Assembly (NCBI GenBank): GCA_014526335.1
Contig: JACTAT010000045.1
Span: 1,300,532 to 1,364,531 of the forward strand
DNA: 64,000 nucleotides
Origin: Chrysaora quinquecirrha
Lineage: Eukaryota > Cnidaria > Scyphozoa > Semaeostomeae > Pelagiidae
Reading direction: 5' to 3'
The position numbers were made by a program, and so were the translations under genes. Each line of letters opens with the position of its first letter. Positions within the stretch are counted from its first letter, which is position 1. A model generated the notes under the pieces. It had not been told where the DNA came from. It saw nothing but the letters and a program-made list of their open reading frames with translations, and searched no databases. Below, in pieces: positions 51,198 through 62,937 of the stretch.

Positions 51198-52542
51198 CAA
51201 TGGTGGGAAAATCCCGCACCCAAAACCTAAACAAAAGTCCTGGAATTCTTGAACGCAGTTTATCATGTACTTTGACAATTTCATCAGGTTTTCCATCGAT
51301 TTCTTGAGCAAGCTTAACTTGTTCTTTGTTCAGACGTTTTATCTGTTTCTTTTTATTTCCCAAAAATATTTCAACATTATTTCTATCGACAACTTTAGAA
51401 ACTTCAAACGGTCCTTTCCATGGCTGATGAAACTTCTTAGAAGTACCCTTCTTAACAATAAAATCTCTAATCCATACCTTGTCTCCAGTTTTGATTTCGA
51501 TTTCTTTGATATTCGCATCATGATGATCTTTCTGGCGTTTCTGTTCTTTCGCAACTAATTCTTTCACAGCAGCATAAGCTTGTTGACGTTCATTCTGCAT
51601 AACTTTAACGTAATCATCAGAATACAATCTAGTAGGGGCTTTCATATCCAAGGGTGAGTTGATTTCTCGTCCAAACATCAGAAAAGCAGGAGTATGCTGG
51701 GTTACTGAATGAGGTGTCGTTCTGTAAGCGAAAGTAACAGCATTGAGGTAATCATCCCAGGTGGAAGGCTTCTTTGATGCATACATTTTGACTCCATTAA
51801 ACAGTGTACCATTCAGATGTTCGTTCAGTCCATTCGAAGACGGTCGAAACGCACAAGTGAAGATCTTCTTGACACCAAGCTGTTTGCAAAAGGCTTTAAC
51901 CAACTCAGATGTGAAATTACTGCCTCTATCAGATAAAAGTTGCTCAGGACAACCATAAACATGAATGAAATCACAAAGCTTACGTGCAACAGTTTCAGCT
52001 TCCAAATTGTCCACCGCATATACAACAGGCCATCTTGTGAAATGATCTACCATCACCAAAGCGTATGAGTTCCCTCGGTCTGATTTTGGTAGAGGTCCAA
52101 CGAAATCCATGGCAACAATCTGCATCGGTCTCTCTGTACTAATTGACTTCAGAGGGGTCTTATTAGCAGGCTTGGTTGACTTGAATTTCGCACATTCACT
52201 GCAATGCCGTATATGACGTTTGATATCAGACTTCATCGTAGGCCAGAAATAGGACATCTGAATCTTTCTGTATGTTCTGAAGAAACCTGGGTGTGCAGAC
52301 AGGGGGTTGTCGTGGAATTTGATAAGCAACTGGCCAACCATGCTCTTCGGTACGAGAAACTGAGTTCTGATCTTTCCTGTCTTTGCTTCGCATCTTCTGT
52401 ATACACATCCATCTTCTCCAATGAAATGTCTGTCCTTTTCCTCTCGAATTTCGCTGCCAGATTCTTGTCTTCGGTTTCTGATTTCTCGAAAGATAGCTGA
52501 TCCACTGTCCGGCGTATCCATCTTCCAACTGCTTTTTTCCAA
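51193..52542 (-). CDS. Gypsy integrase region
   Basis: 449 codons are open. A zinc-binding HHCC domain (HDNPLSAHPG, then CSECAKF) precedes a DDE core: VAMDFVGPLP, LLSDRGSNF, and the Glu in SSNGLNEHLNGT. A C-terminal region has KTGDKVWIRDF and FHQPWKGPFEV. All three acidic residues are present, so this domain looks intact although the upstream polyprotein is frameshifted (about 52,500). It would insert the cDNA. Confidence 0.88.
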   Translation of the reverse strand: MEKSSWKMDTPDSGSAIFREIRNRRQESGSEIREEKDRHFIGEDGCVYRRCEAKTGKIRTQFLVPKSMVGQLLIKFHDNPLSAHPGFFRTYRKIQMSYFWPTMKSDIKRHIRHCSECAKFKSTKPANKTPLKSISTERPMQIVAMDFVGPLPKSDRGNSYALVMVDHFTRWPVVYAVDNLEAETVARKLCDFIHVYGCPEQLLSDRGSNFTSELVKAFCKQLGVKKIFTCAFRPSSNGLNEHLNGTLFNGVKMYASKKPSTWDDYLNAVTFAYRTTPHSVTQHTPAFLMFGREINSPLDMKAPTRLYSDDYVKVMQNERQQAYAAVKELVAKEQKRQKDHHDANIKEIEIKTGDKVWIRDFIVKKGTSKKFHQPWKGPFEVSKVVDRNNVEIFLGNKKKQIKRLNKEQVKLAQEIDGKPDEIVKVHDKLRSRIPGLLFRFWVRDFPTIV

Positions 52543-53640
52543 TGTCTTGTGCTGAGATTTCCATCAGGCTGTCCTCTCCCGCAAGTGGGTTCCTCGACAG
52601 GGTGTCTGCGTTCGAATGAAGTCTGCCAGGTCTGTGAACAACGTCAAAGTCGTACGACTGAATCTCGCTGATCCAACGGGCGAACAGATTATTAGGAGCA
52701 TTCATGGTTTTAAGCCACTTCAAAGGTCTATGATCGGTAATAACAGTAAAATGACGGCCATAAAGATAAGGATAGAAATGTTTCAAACTCCATACAGTAC
52801 CCAAGGCTTCCTTTTGGAGAACAGCATACTTTATTTCTGACTGCTTCAGCAAACGACTTGCATAGGCCACAACAACTTCTCCATCAGGTGCGTCTTGAGC
52901 GAGGACTGAACCAATGCCATAGTCTGAAGCATCTGTATACAGTTTGAAGGGCAGTGTGAAATCAGGGCATCTCAGAATGGGTGTGGTCACCAAGCAGGAT
53001 TTCAGGTCTTCGAAGGATTTCTGAGCTTCTTCGTTCCATTTGAAAATTCTCTTCTTCTTTGTCAAATCTGCAAGGGCTTTCGAACGGCTTGCAAATTCTG
53101 GAATGAATCTTCTGTAATACGATGTTAGGCCTAAGAAGCTTCTTACATCAGTTGCATTTTTAGGAACTGGAAAATTACTTACAGATTCCACTTTTGACGG
53201 ATCCACTGCTACTCCATTCTCTGAGATGATATGACCAAGGAACTTCACAGAATTCTTCATCCACTGACATTTTGAAGGCTTCAGAGTCAGGCCAGCTTTC
53301 GCAATTCTCTCCAACACGAGATCTAGTCTTCTCAGGTGTTCTTCTTCCGTAGGAGCAAATACCACCACATCATCCAAATAAACAAGACAGTGCGTCCAAT
53401 GCAGTCCGGATAATACCAAGTCCATCAGTCTCTGAAAAGTAGCTGGAGCGTTAGCAAGACCAAAAGGCATCACTCGGAATTCCCAGTGTCCATTGTGAGT
53501 CGCAAATGCTGTCTTCTCCATATCTGCTGCTTTCACAGGATTTGCCAAAATCCAGACTGTAAGTCCAGGGTTGAAAACCAGGCTGCATTTCCAAGAGCAT
53601 CGAGTGTCTCATCTATCCGGGGTAAGGGTAAGCATCTTTC
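52500..53640 (-). pseudogene. Gypsy reverse transcriptase (palm and thumb) and RNase H
   Basis: From 53,548 the frame has HWEFRVMPFGLANAPATFQR, the catalytic LVYLDDVVVF (about 53,375), FLGLTSYYRRFIPEFA, and an RNase H with LYTDASDYGIGSVLAQ (about 52,935), KEALGTVWSLKHF and HSNADTLSRNP. The motif-A segment (TLDLQSGFW, about 53,575) lies in a third frame, so frameshifts lie near 53,630 and 53,550. The reading leaves frame again near 52,500. Confidence 0.85.
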
Positions 53641-54740
53641 TTTGTCTCAGCATTCAGTCGCCTGTAGTCCACACAGAATCGGAACTCACCATTCGGTTTC
53701 TCCAAAAGTAGAACTGGACTGCTCCAAGGGCTGGCTGACGGCTGTATGATGTTTGAAAGAAGCATCTTCTGCACCTCCTTGGCAATCTGCTGTCTCTTCG
53801 TCTCTGGTACACGGTATGGTCGCTGTCTGACTGGCTGGGCTCCTTGCACATCGATCGGATGCTCTACAAGATGAGTCGTTCCCAACTGATCTGACTTCGG
53901 CCAAACATGATGTTTCCCAAGAACTCTGAGCAGGTCTGATTGCTGTTCGTCTGATAAGTGGCTGATCTTCAGGTCTTCCATGGGTACTTCTGCTCCAGCA
54001 ACTGAATCTTCGTTCACAGTGTTAACTTCAGATTCAAATGGCTGCAAGTGGGCGAGCTTAGTACCAGGCTGTAAAGAGACTTGACTTCGAGTGGTGTTAA
54101 CCAGCTCAATTAGAACAGATTTATCGGAACCAGCTTCGTAACAACAGGGCAACAAGAACACGATAATCAGTCTTAACCAACTGCCGTTCCCCAAACAAAG
54201 CTAAACCACAATGGTTCCCAACCAATTCTGCTCTAACACGCACAGGTGACCCTGCAGGCAAATCAATTACAGACCCTAAAACAGCAACGCATTCAGACGG
54301 TAAATTTTCAAACGGAATATCGACACCACTAATCCTCAAACTCTTACTCCCATAGTTGATCAAAACATTTTCTTTCCTCAAAAATTCATCACCTATCAAC
54401 AAATCGAATTTAAATTTTTCCACAATAACAACAGGCAAATCAAATTTCTTTTCCCCGATAACGAGCCATATTCTACCCTCACCAACAACAGATAACGTTT
54501 TACCCCCGGCTCCAACCAAACTTATACGAGTATCAAAAATTTTATTTCCCAAATTAACTTTCTCCCAAAAATCAAAATCAATCAACGAATATTTAGCACC
54601 AGTATCAACAAAAATATCAGAATCAACATTATTTACAAGACCTCTTACCCAAACACCTTCTTTAGCAAGTCTAGAGGCCAACGAACAATTCAAATCCACA
54701 GGGATATTTTGCGTCTCTGGAAAAGCTGGAATCCCCTCTC
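53613..54740 (-). pseudogene. Gypsy protease and N-terminal reverse transcriptase
   Basis: The retropepsin-like segment has the active site DIFVDTGAKYSLID (about 54,615) and a flap region LVGAGGKTL, ending near 54,250. A frameshift near 54,150 separates it from the reverse transcriptase start: VEHPIDVQGAQPVRQRPYRV, then IIQPSASPWSSPVLLLEKPN and FRFCVDYRRLNA. The frame is lost at about 53,635 (PYPYPG-like end). Confidence 0.82.
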
Positions 54741-55056
54741 CGACTTCTCCAACGTTCTGACATCAGGATTGCTGATTTTGATTCTGGATTCGGTTTGGAT
54801 TCTGATTCGGGCTCTGATTCTGAATCTGGTTCTGGTACCGGGATCTGTTCTGATACTGATTCTGATTCTGAGGGCAATTCCTTTTGAGATGACCAGGCTG
54901 ATGACACTGGAAGCATGTTCTTGACCTTGGGGCACCTTGATACTGGGGATACTTCGGGGCTGACTGGGCTGACTGTGCTGCCAGGTTCTGTACGGCTGAT
55001 GTTAAACTCTGTATGGCTTTCCAAATCTCATCGTTGCTTTTCGTTCTGTCTTCATT
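54741..55056 (-). pseudogene. Gypsy gag fragment with zinc knuckle
   Basis: In the frame entering at 55,056 (SNDEIWKAIQSLTSAVQNLA) a CCHC knuckle, CFQCHQPGHLKRNC, lies at about 54,885-54,925. It is followed by an Asn/Gln/Arg-rich stretch (about 54,780-54,880) and a stop near 54,765. Only the C-terminal end of gag remains. Confidence 0.75.
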
Positions 55057-55433
55057 AAACCGCTAGTCTCGTTTCCGATTTAACAATCTAGAAGTTTCCA
55101 GAATGTTCCAGAACGTCCCTAAGAATCCTCTTATCTGATTGGTTAGAACTTTCCAGAACTTTCGAGAACTTTCTAGAAATCCTACAATCTGATTAATTAT
55201 GATGGCGTAATAATAATTCGAACGGGACGTTCGAATGGTTTATGAAATAAAATAACATAATAATCCTACAATCTGTTCTGTTGGAACTTTCTAGAAGTTT
55301 CCAGAAAGTTCCATAAGATTCTAGAAATGAGAAATCCTGCAATCTGATTGGTTAATAATTCGAACGTCTCGTTCGATCGATCGATCTATAAAATCGAAGC
55401 GTAAGACGAAATCAGTTCAGTTAGAAATTAATC
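55057..55433 (+). promoter_or_regulatory. hsp70-like promoter of Polinton copy 3
   Basis: Same parts as copy 2, offset by 21,417: heat-shock elements at 55,091-55,113, 55,146-55,178 and 55,284-55,326, CCAAT boxes between them, TATAAAA at 55,387-55,393, tandem TCAGTT initiators, and the ATG at 55,434. The outer CRE/palindrome block of copy 2 is not present; Gypsy sequence lies there instead. Confidence 0.8.
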
Positions 55434-57260
55434 ATGAAGAGGTCACACGAAGAAGAGAGCTCAGCTGCTAATAATAGTAAGCGAAGAAAAATCGCTTGTG
55501 ATGTATGTGGGAAATTGTTTGACAGAATGTTAAATCTTGCATCACATAAGCGAACAGCACATGATATACGCCCGTCAGCAGCAGAACAAAAGAAATTGGT
55601 TGGCGAAGGTAAGAACATGAACAAGATGGATAAGAAAGCATTCAGAATATATATCAAAGAAGAAGATATCAAAGACTGGGCAAGAATCACACAGCATACT
55701 ATTCGAGAAATTAAAGAAGAATTGCCAGGTCACAAGCAAGGGATGAAGTATTATGTCACTATCGATGCCGAATTTAAAAAGTATGGTGATAAGCTTATCG
55801 TTACAGAACCACCACCCACATTCAGAACCACCGTGCAGACGCTTCTATGGTCAGAGTATGACGTTGCTGAAGATCAGATAGTTGAAGCTATCAACATACT
55901 GCGAGATAAGGTTGATGAATTCTTGGAGAATGGAAGTGGTTGGATATTTACAAAGTTTACCCAACTACAAGTGAAGATATTTGATTATGATGCAATTCGT
56001 GGTGGAAAGTATTTGCAACTGCCAACATACATAAAAAACAAGAAGGCTGTTCTCAATGTACAGAATAGTGACGATAAATGTTTCATCTGGGCAATTCTAT
56101 CCCGTCTACATCCACGATCGCAGAATCCAGAGAGAGCCGCACCATACTGGCGATACTTAGGTGAACTTAACTGTGAAGGATTGTCATATCCAGTAAAAGC
56201 ATCCGATAAAAAGATGATTGATACATTTGAAATAAACAACAACATTTCAATCAATATCTATATGGATGAAGATGGCGAAATTGTGCCAGTAAGAATAACT
56301 GAAAATAAACGTGAAAAACATGTGCATTTGTTATTGGTATTGAATGACGATGGTGAGAGCCACTATTGCTGGATAAAGGACTTGAGTTGTCTTTTAGCAG
56401 GTCGAGATGGTCACAAACGTGCTGGAAAACGTTTTTACTGTCCTCTATGCTTATTGTCATGTAGAACTCTAGAAAATTTGGAAAGGCATGAAAAGCTATG
56501 TAAGACTCCTCGAGCTGTTGAATATCCTCAAGATACAGAATTAAAGTTTGAACATTTCAAACATCAGAGCTTGCTACCATTTATCATCTATGCAGATACT
56601 GAATCCATTCTGGAAAGCTCAAACAAAAGAGCTGCTTATCAAGAACACAAGCCGATCAGTTATTGCATTTATATCAAATCAATCGATGATAGATGGCAAC
56701 AACCGTTGGAATGCTATACTGGTGAAGACTGCATGGAGGTGTTGATGAATCGTCTAGATGAATTGAATGAGGAAATCCGAGCAGTGTTCAAGAAAACCAT
56801 GCCGATGATTATATTAACACCCGAAGAAAATGCAAGACATCATATGGCTACACACTGCTATTGCTGCAAGCAGCTATTTGATGGTAACAATAGAAGAAAA
56901 GTCAAAGATCATTGCCATGTAACTGGTAGGTTTTCTGAAAATTCTGAAATTATTTGTTGGACTGTAAATTGCTTTATAGTTTTTCCTTGTTTACTTTGTG
57001 GAAGTAATTTTGTTTCTTTTCTTTTGTACAGGTGAATACAGAGCACCAGCTTGCAAGTATTGCAACTTCAAACATCTAGATATAATAGCAAACACTCACA
57101 CGATCCCGATCGTCTTCCAAAATCTCAAAGGGTATGACATGCATCATGTTCTGAAGAATTTTAAAGGTAGAAATACAAAGATCATCGCCAATTCGAAAGA
57201 AAAGATCATGACTGCACAGATTGGTTCTCATACTGATGTGAATGAAGATGGTAAGAATTG
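55434..57260 (+). pseudogene. Polinton DNA polymerase B, copy 3, N-terminal half
   Basis: The N-terminus is intact: exon 1 (55,434-56,925) is open for 497 codons. It begins MKRSHEEESSAANNSKRRK and contains a C2H2 finger (CDVCGKLFDRMLNLASHKRT), a second CPLC finger, IIYADTESIL (exonuclease I) and CYCCKQLFDG...DHCHVTG. Exon 2 starts at 57,032 in phase (EYRAPACKYCNF). Coding ends at HTDVNEDGK, where element X-s begins (57,261). About 320 residues present in the copy 1 arrangement are missing between here and the C-terminal half at 62,938, so the gene is interrupted. The basic N-terminus looks like a nuclear-localisation signal. Confidence 0.88.
56926..57031 (+). other. Spliceosomal-type intron, 106 nt, in polymerase copy 3
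   Basis: Same boundaries as in copy 2 (ACTG|GTAGGT, TTTTGTACAG|GTGAA). Exon 2 continues in the frame of exon 1 only if exactly 106 nt are removed. Read-through stops at a TGA at 57,033-57,035. Confidence 0.85.
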
Positions 57261-57567
57261 TAATCTATCCTCACCGAATCCTATTCTCTTCCTTCCAATT
57301 GGCTAAGATATGGAGAGTGCGAAGGAGGCTTCGCTGTTTGAAAGGTAGAGAGTAGGCGAGACCGTCGCTGCGGGAGGAGTGGAGGGGCAGCTTATCTTAT
57401 ATTGCGAGTTGCTGAAGAAGGATGGCTAAATCACATGCATTGAGTTTTATAACCCAACAAATCCCCTTAGGAGGTCATTGCCTTGCTGAATGTATCCCCA
57501 GGGGGTCTTTAGATTGTCTTATCTTAGCCTCGTTACAAATTCAGAGATTTGCATCCGGTGAGAATAG
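57261..57567. mobile_element. Element X-s in copy 3, 307 bp
   Basis: Same length and ends as 36,158-36,464. Here it begins after NEDGK codons of the polymerase, a different site from copy 2. It keeps the 49-codon frame at 57,422. Confidence 0.6.
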
Positions 57568-60500
57568 TAATCTATCCTCACCGAATCCTATTCTCTTCCT
57601 TCCAATTGGCTAAGATATGGAGAGTGCTCCGGAGGCAGCAGTATGATACAGGCAGAATACCCCAATATACTAAGATTACCGCAAGGGACAGCATAGGAAA
57701 AGACACCTTATATCCATAACTCAAATAGAATAGGAGCATTAGAAAGTAGGGGTATTAGAAGTAGGGGTAAGAGAAAAATCCACATAGGGATAAGCCCGAA
57801 ACCGAATAAGGATTGTAGAAAAGATAAAAAGTGCCGTGATTAAAATCTCCAATATGTTGGAGTCCCTGTATAGTATCCAGCAGAGAAAGAAGACACAGCA
57901 TTCACAACGAAAAAATCTTATACTAAAAATAACATTCTAAGAAACAATGTACGCCAGCAAAAATACATTACTCCAACTGAGAATCAGCATTCTGCCAGCA
58001 AACATTGGAATAGGAGCAAGCCAAACCTAGGAAAAGAAATGTTAGCTGGCTGGGAAATGGCCAGCTATGGAATTCTGCTGACAAGACATAAGGCTGAAAG
58101 AGAAAATGATGATGAAGTTTCGATCGGCATCAACTGGCTGTCGTGAAGGGTGTCGAGAGGAACTCACCGAATTCCTCAAGAAAATAAGAAGATAAAAGAT
58201 AACAAAACAAATTAATGGAACAAGATAAAAGTTAAGTAACACGACGAAAACCTAAAAGGGTTGAAAGAAGTTACCCCCTTCTAAGGGGTTACAAAAATAG
58301 AGTAAAACCCCCGCGGAGGACGGATAAGATCGAAATGCACATGGCACTTTGCTCAGTAAAGTAGTAACAGACTGACATAAAAACAATATCAAGATGAAAC
58401 GAGTTAACCCAATCCTTACGTAACCCTTAATAAAACCTAACTTGATTTAGCTTAATTAACCTAAGTTATCCTAACTTAATTTTACCTAACGTAATTAAAC
58501 CTAGTTAACAGAAACCTTAGTAAGAACTGAATTGAAATAATTGTAGTAGACAGTGCAGCGAATACAAATGAAATCCTGCAAGACCTAAAAGGAGCACATG
58601 AAATGAAATACTACCTGATAAGGCAGTCTGGTTAGCGTATAAAGCTATGATGAATGATCAGACCTATCATTTGTATAAGGCCCTGGATGCTAAGTAAAAG
58701 AAAAGCAAGCGAATTTATAATACAAATCCAACGCGAAAAAATCAGTTAGGGAATTTAGGTGAAACTATCCCTAACGATCATCCTATCTACTCTAAGCTAC
58801 CTAACACATTTTGCTGAATGCAAAGTTAAAGCAAAGGGAATACAAGGTTATTGGTAATTAAACACATTGGATAAGGGATGCCACAAGGAAATAATGAACC
58901 ACCCAATAATGGTAAATTCTGTCGTTTCTGTATAATTTGTTGTAGATGCCAGTACTGGATATATAACAACAAAATTTTTACACCTTTGTTAATACGACGA
59001 AGTTATGTTAGCGAAATTTGTTGAGACATAACAATTGAAAAGTAAAGGTTTGACATTGGAAAAGCATGCTTTACAAAATCCAGGGAAGTACCAGTTAGGT
59101 TTTTACAAAGTAATATATTTTGGTAAAGCAATAAACAAAACAAATTCCCCCTAATTCGAAACTAAGATAACATGAATCCTGGTTAGCAAATGTAAACAAT
59201 TTTAGTCAATGACAGGTGGGAAAAAAGAACCAACGTGCTAAAGGCACAATTCAACAATTGATTGGTGAGACAAACTAAAGCAATAATTGGTAAAAGGAAA
59301 CAGAGTGACCCTGGGGAATAAGAAAATCAAAAGTGAACTTAGATTAGGGCACAACAATAAAATGTATTCCAAACAACCTACCTAAACACCAAGTCCTGAG
59401 CAATACATATGGAAATCAACCTAGTTTGTATATGTAGGTGTGATTCATATGATAAAACATAGACTCATATAAGGTGACTCTTTATGCAGCGTAAAAAAGA
59501 AAAAGCCTTGTATGAAACAAAGATAGGAAACTACACATGCCCTGTATAAAATGGTATGGAACTTATCAAGACCTCAATTGGTAGAAACTCCCTCCATAGC
59601 AAAAGGCAGGATATCTGATAGCAATAAAATTTAAAGCACTTTGTATCTTGACATGTAAAAAGGATATCTGAGTGCCTGGGTTGGAATAAAAACAGCTTCT
59701 GAAAAATATGTTAAATACAAACACGGCATAAAAGCAAATATAGTGCAGAGATTAAATTGAAGAAAGCAAGAGGAGGTAAGAATTGATATTTGAATAGCAA
59801 AGGAATGAGAAAATTCACCAACCCAGCCACTCAGACCGACAGTCAGAGACCGCGTATTAAGGCCTTTAGATAAGCCCCGAGTGGCTAAGAAGGAGGGAAG
59901 ATGGAATTTAAGAGTGGAAAGAGGAATAAGAGAGTAGTAAAAAATATAACAAAATCACAAAATCTAATGAAAGACATCATATAACAAATAAACTAATAAG
60001 AAAAAAGAAAAGCAAATGTTTCAATAAGAGAAAACTATTATCATAGGCAACCACAGGGATTAAATTGCAAAAGATGAAAAGAAGATGCTACGCCCCTGCA
60101 GAACTATCATGGAATATCAGATCAAGTAAAGAAAATATCAGACAATTACATAAATATTACATACGAGTTATCAGCAAATCCACTAATTGATAGAGGTAAA
60201 GGAAGTGCATATAACAATGAAAAAATCAATCAATGAAAAATGAGATCCATTGCATAAACAACATGCAAAATAATATCATGAACTTAAGTATCAGATCAGT
60301 CAGAAAATTGTTGAGCATAAAAAGAAGAGCACATACTTTGTATCTTGACATGTAAAAAGGATATCTGAGTGGCTGGGTTGGAATAAAAAACAGCTTCGGA
60401 AAAAATATGTGAATAGAAACTCATAAGTAGTATAAGCAAAGAGAAAATAAACCCAACCCAGCCACTCAGACCAACAGTCAGAGACCGCGGATTAGAGCCT

Positions 60501-62937
60501 TTAGTTAAGCCCCCGAGTGACTGTGAAGGATGAAAAGATAGAAATTCAATAGCATGAGAAGAAAAAGAAAACATTATCAAAAGAAAGAAACATACAAACA
60601 GATTCTAAAAGCAATTGCTACATATGACGTCATATTTTCATAAGAACTAAAAAGCCAATCGCAATAGTATCTGCAACGATATAAAAACCCTATTAATTCA
60701 TAGAAGCAACCTATATTGTAGGGTAGCGATTAATAAAATCCAATATTCATTGCTGAGCCATAAGTAAGCAGAACTTAAGCTGCACAAAAGACAGCAATGG
60801 CATCATCACCAATTTAGTGGCAAAACCTCAAGAATAGAATGAATAAACTTTGAAAATGAGGCTCAATGGCCAACCATAAAAAGTTAAGAGAAATCATGGA
60901 AATAATCTAACAGCATGAGGAGCCACAAGAAGATCAACTTTTGATAGTAAGCTTTTCTCAGGTTCATTGTTAAAGATGCAAGGCAAATAATTAACAATCA
61001 ATTGTGTCAAAATATTTGATATGAGATTTTGATCGCAAGGCTGCTTTGGTCCACTGTCATGCAAGAAAAATCATTGAAAAAATCAATAACCTGACAGGGC
61101 TGCAAAAGTTTTGATAGTAAGAATTTTCAGGTCCACCATGAACATGCCAGAAAAATCATTAAACAATCAATAAACTGATGGGGCCACATAATAACATTTC
61201 GATTGTAAGCATTTTAGGTTCACCATCAACATGCAAGAAACAATTATTGCACAATCAATTAACTGATGGGGCCACATAATATTTCAATTGTAAGCATTTT
61301 CAGGTCCACCATCAACTGGCAAGAAACAAATATTGCACAATCAATAAACTGATGGGGCCACATAATAACATTTTGATTGTAAGCATTTTCAGGTCCACCA
61401 TCAACTGGCAAGAAACAATTAATTGCACAATCAATTAACTGATGGGGCCACATAATATTTCAATTGTAAGCATTTTCAGGTCCACCATCAACTGGCAAGA
61501 AACAATTATTGTAAATCAATAAACTGATGGGGCCACATAATAACATTTCGATTATAAGCATTTTTAGGTCCACCATCAACATGCAAGAAACAAATATTGT
61601 AAATCAATAAACTGATGGGGCCACATAATAACATTTCGATTATAAGCATTTTTAGGTCCACCATCAACATGCAAGAAACAATTATTGCACAATCAATAAA
61701 CTGATGGGGCCACATAATAACATTTTGATTATAAGCATTTTTAGGTCCACCATCAACATGCAAGAAACAATTATTGCACAATCAATAAACTGATGGGGCC
61801 ACATAATAAAATTTCGATTGTAAGCATTTGTAGGTCCACCATCAAGATGCAAGAAACAATTGTTGCACAATCAATTAACTGATGGGGCCACATAATAAAA
61901 TTTTGGTTATAAGCATTTTTAGGTCCACCATCAACATGCAAGAAACAATTATTGCACAATCAATAAACTGATGGGGCCACATAATAACATTTTGATTATA
62001 AGCATTTTTAGGTCCACCATCAACATGCAAGAAACAACAAGTGCGCAATCAATAAACTGATGGGGCCACATAATAAAATTTTAGATTGTAAGCATTTTTA
62101 GATCCAACATCAACATGCAAGAAACAATTATTGCACAATCAATAAACTGATGGGGCCACATAATAACATTTTGATTGTAAGCATTTTCAGGTCCACCATA
62201 ACTGGCAAGAAAAATCATTGAACAATCAATAAACTGATGGGGCCACATAATATGAAGTTCTGATAGTCAGAATTTGTCAGGTTCACTGGCAAGATGCAAG
62301 AAAAATCATTGAACAACAACCCTTTAACAGGACAACAAGATACCCATACATCTTCATAGGTATCTAGATAGTAAGCTTAAGTTGTGTAAAACGAATGAGC
62401 AAAATTTGTATCGGTGCCTCTAATGTTTATGCAATGTTTTGCACCCTTAAATAAGCAATAACAACAGGTAAATTCAATGCCAGGAGGTGTTTAGGCCGAC
62501 ACAAAACTGGTCGGCAGCACTGAAACGGCCTCTAAATATATCTACTGAGGAAATGAGGTCTAAATAGACACGTTGTTGCAGAAAAACACTGGGTATGATT
62601 GCAAAATGCAACAAAAATTGAAAAAACAACTGGCACAAACAATGGCCTGAAAAATTAACAGGAATAGAAGGGAATAGAAAATGATATACAACTTCACGCT
62701 TTAATGTTCCTCCAGATTTTTAGTATTACCTTAGGCCTATTAAAATGTTCCAGGCCAAGCACCGTTTGGCAGCGACGGCTTTCGGTGTCACGTCGAGCAG
62801 CTACATCTTATATTGCGAGTTGCTGAAGAAGGATGGCTAAATCACATGCATTGAGTTTTATAACCCAACAAATCCCCTTAGGAGGTCATTGCCTTGCTGA
62901 ATGTATCCCCAGGGGGTCTTTAGATTGTCTTATCTTA
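57568..62937. mobile_element. Element X-l in copy 3, right end truncated
   Basis: Nearly identical to 36,465-41,970 along its length, including the inverted-repeat hairpin and the 89-bp array. The last roughly 40 bp, including the terminal inverted repeat, are missing: at 62,937 (GTCTTATCTTA) the sequence joins polymerase coding DNA directly. Confidence 0.55.
61140..62260. repeat. 89-bp tandem repeat in copy 3 of X-l
   Basis: Same unit as 40,055-41,310, with local differences in unit number and single bases. Confidence 0.9.

Larger units (their letters stand above)
50853..55056 (-). mobile_element. Ty3/Gypsy retrotransposon, truncated at its 5' side
   Basis: Minus-strand order from 55,056: end of gag with a zinc knuckle, protease, reverse transcriptase, RNase H, integrase, 3' LTR (51,197-50,853). 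The 5' LTR and most of gag are absent: at about 55,056 the sequence switches to the left end of Polinton copy 3. The order PR-RT-RH-INT is that of Ty3/Gypsy. It inserted in the penton gene of Polinton copy 2. Confidence 0.88.

Noticed and set aside
56998..57035. Alternative C-terminus of the polymerase made by read-through of the intron
   Set aside because: The intron happens to be open in frame, but it has strong splice signals, low-complexity T-rich translation, and copy 1 shows the contiguous form.
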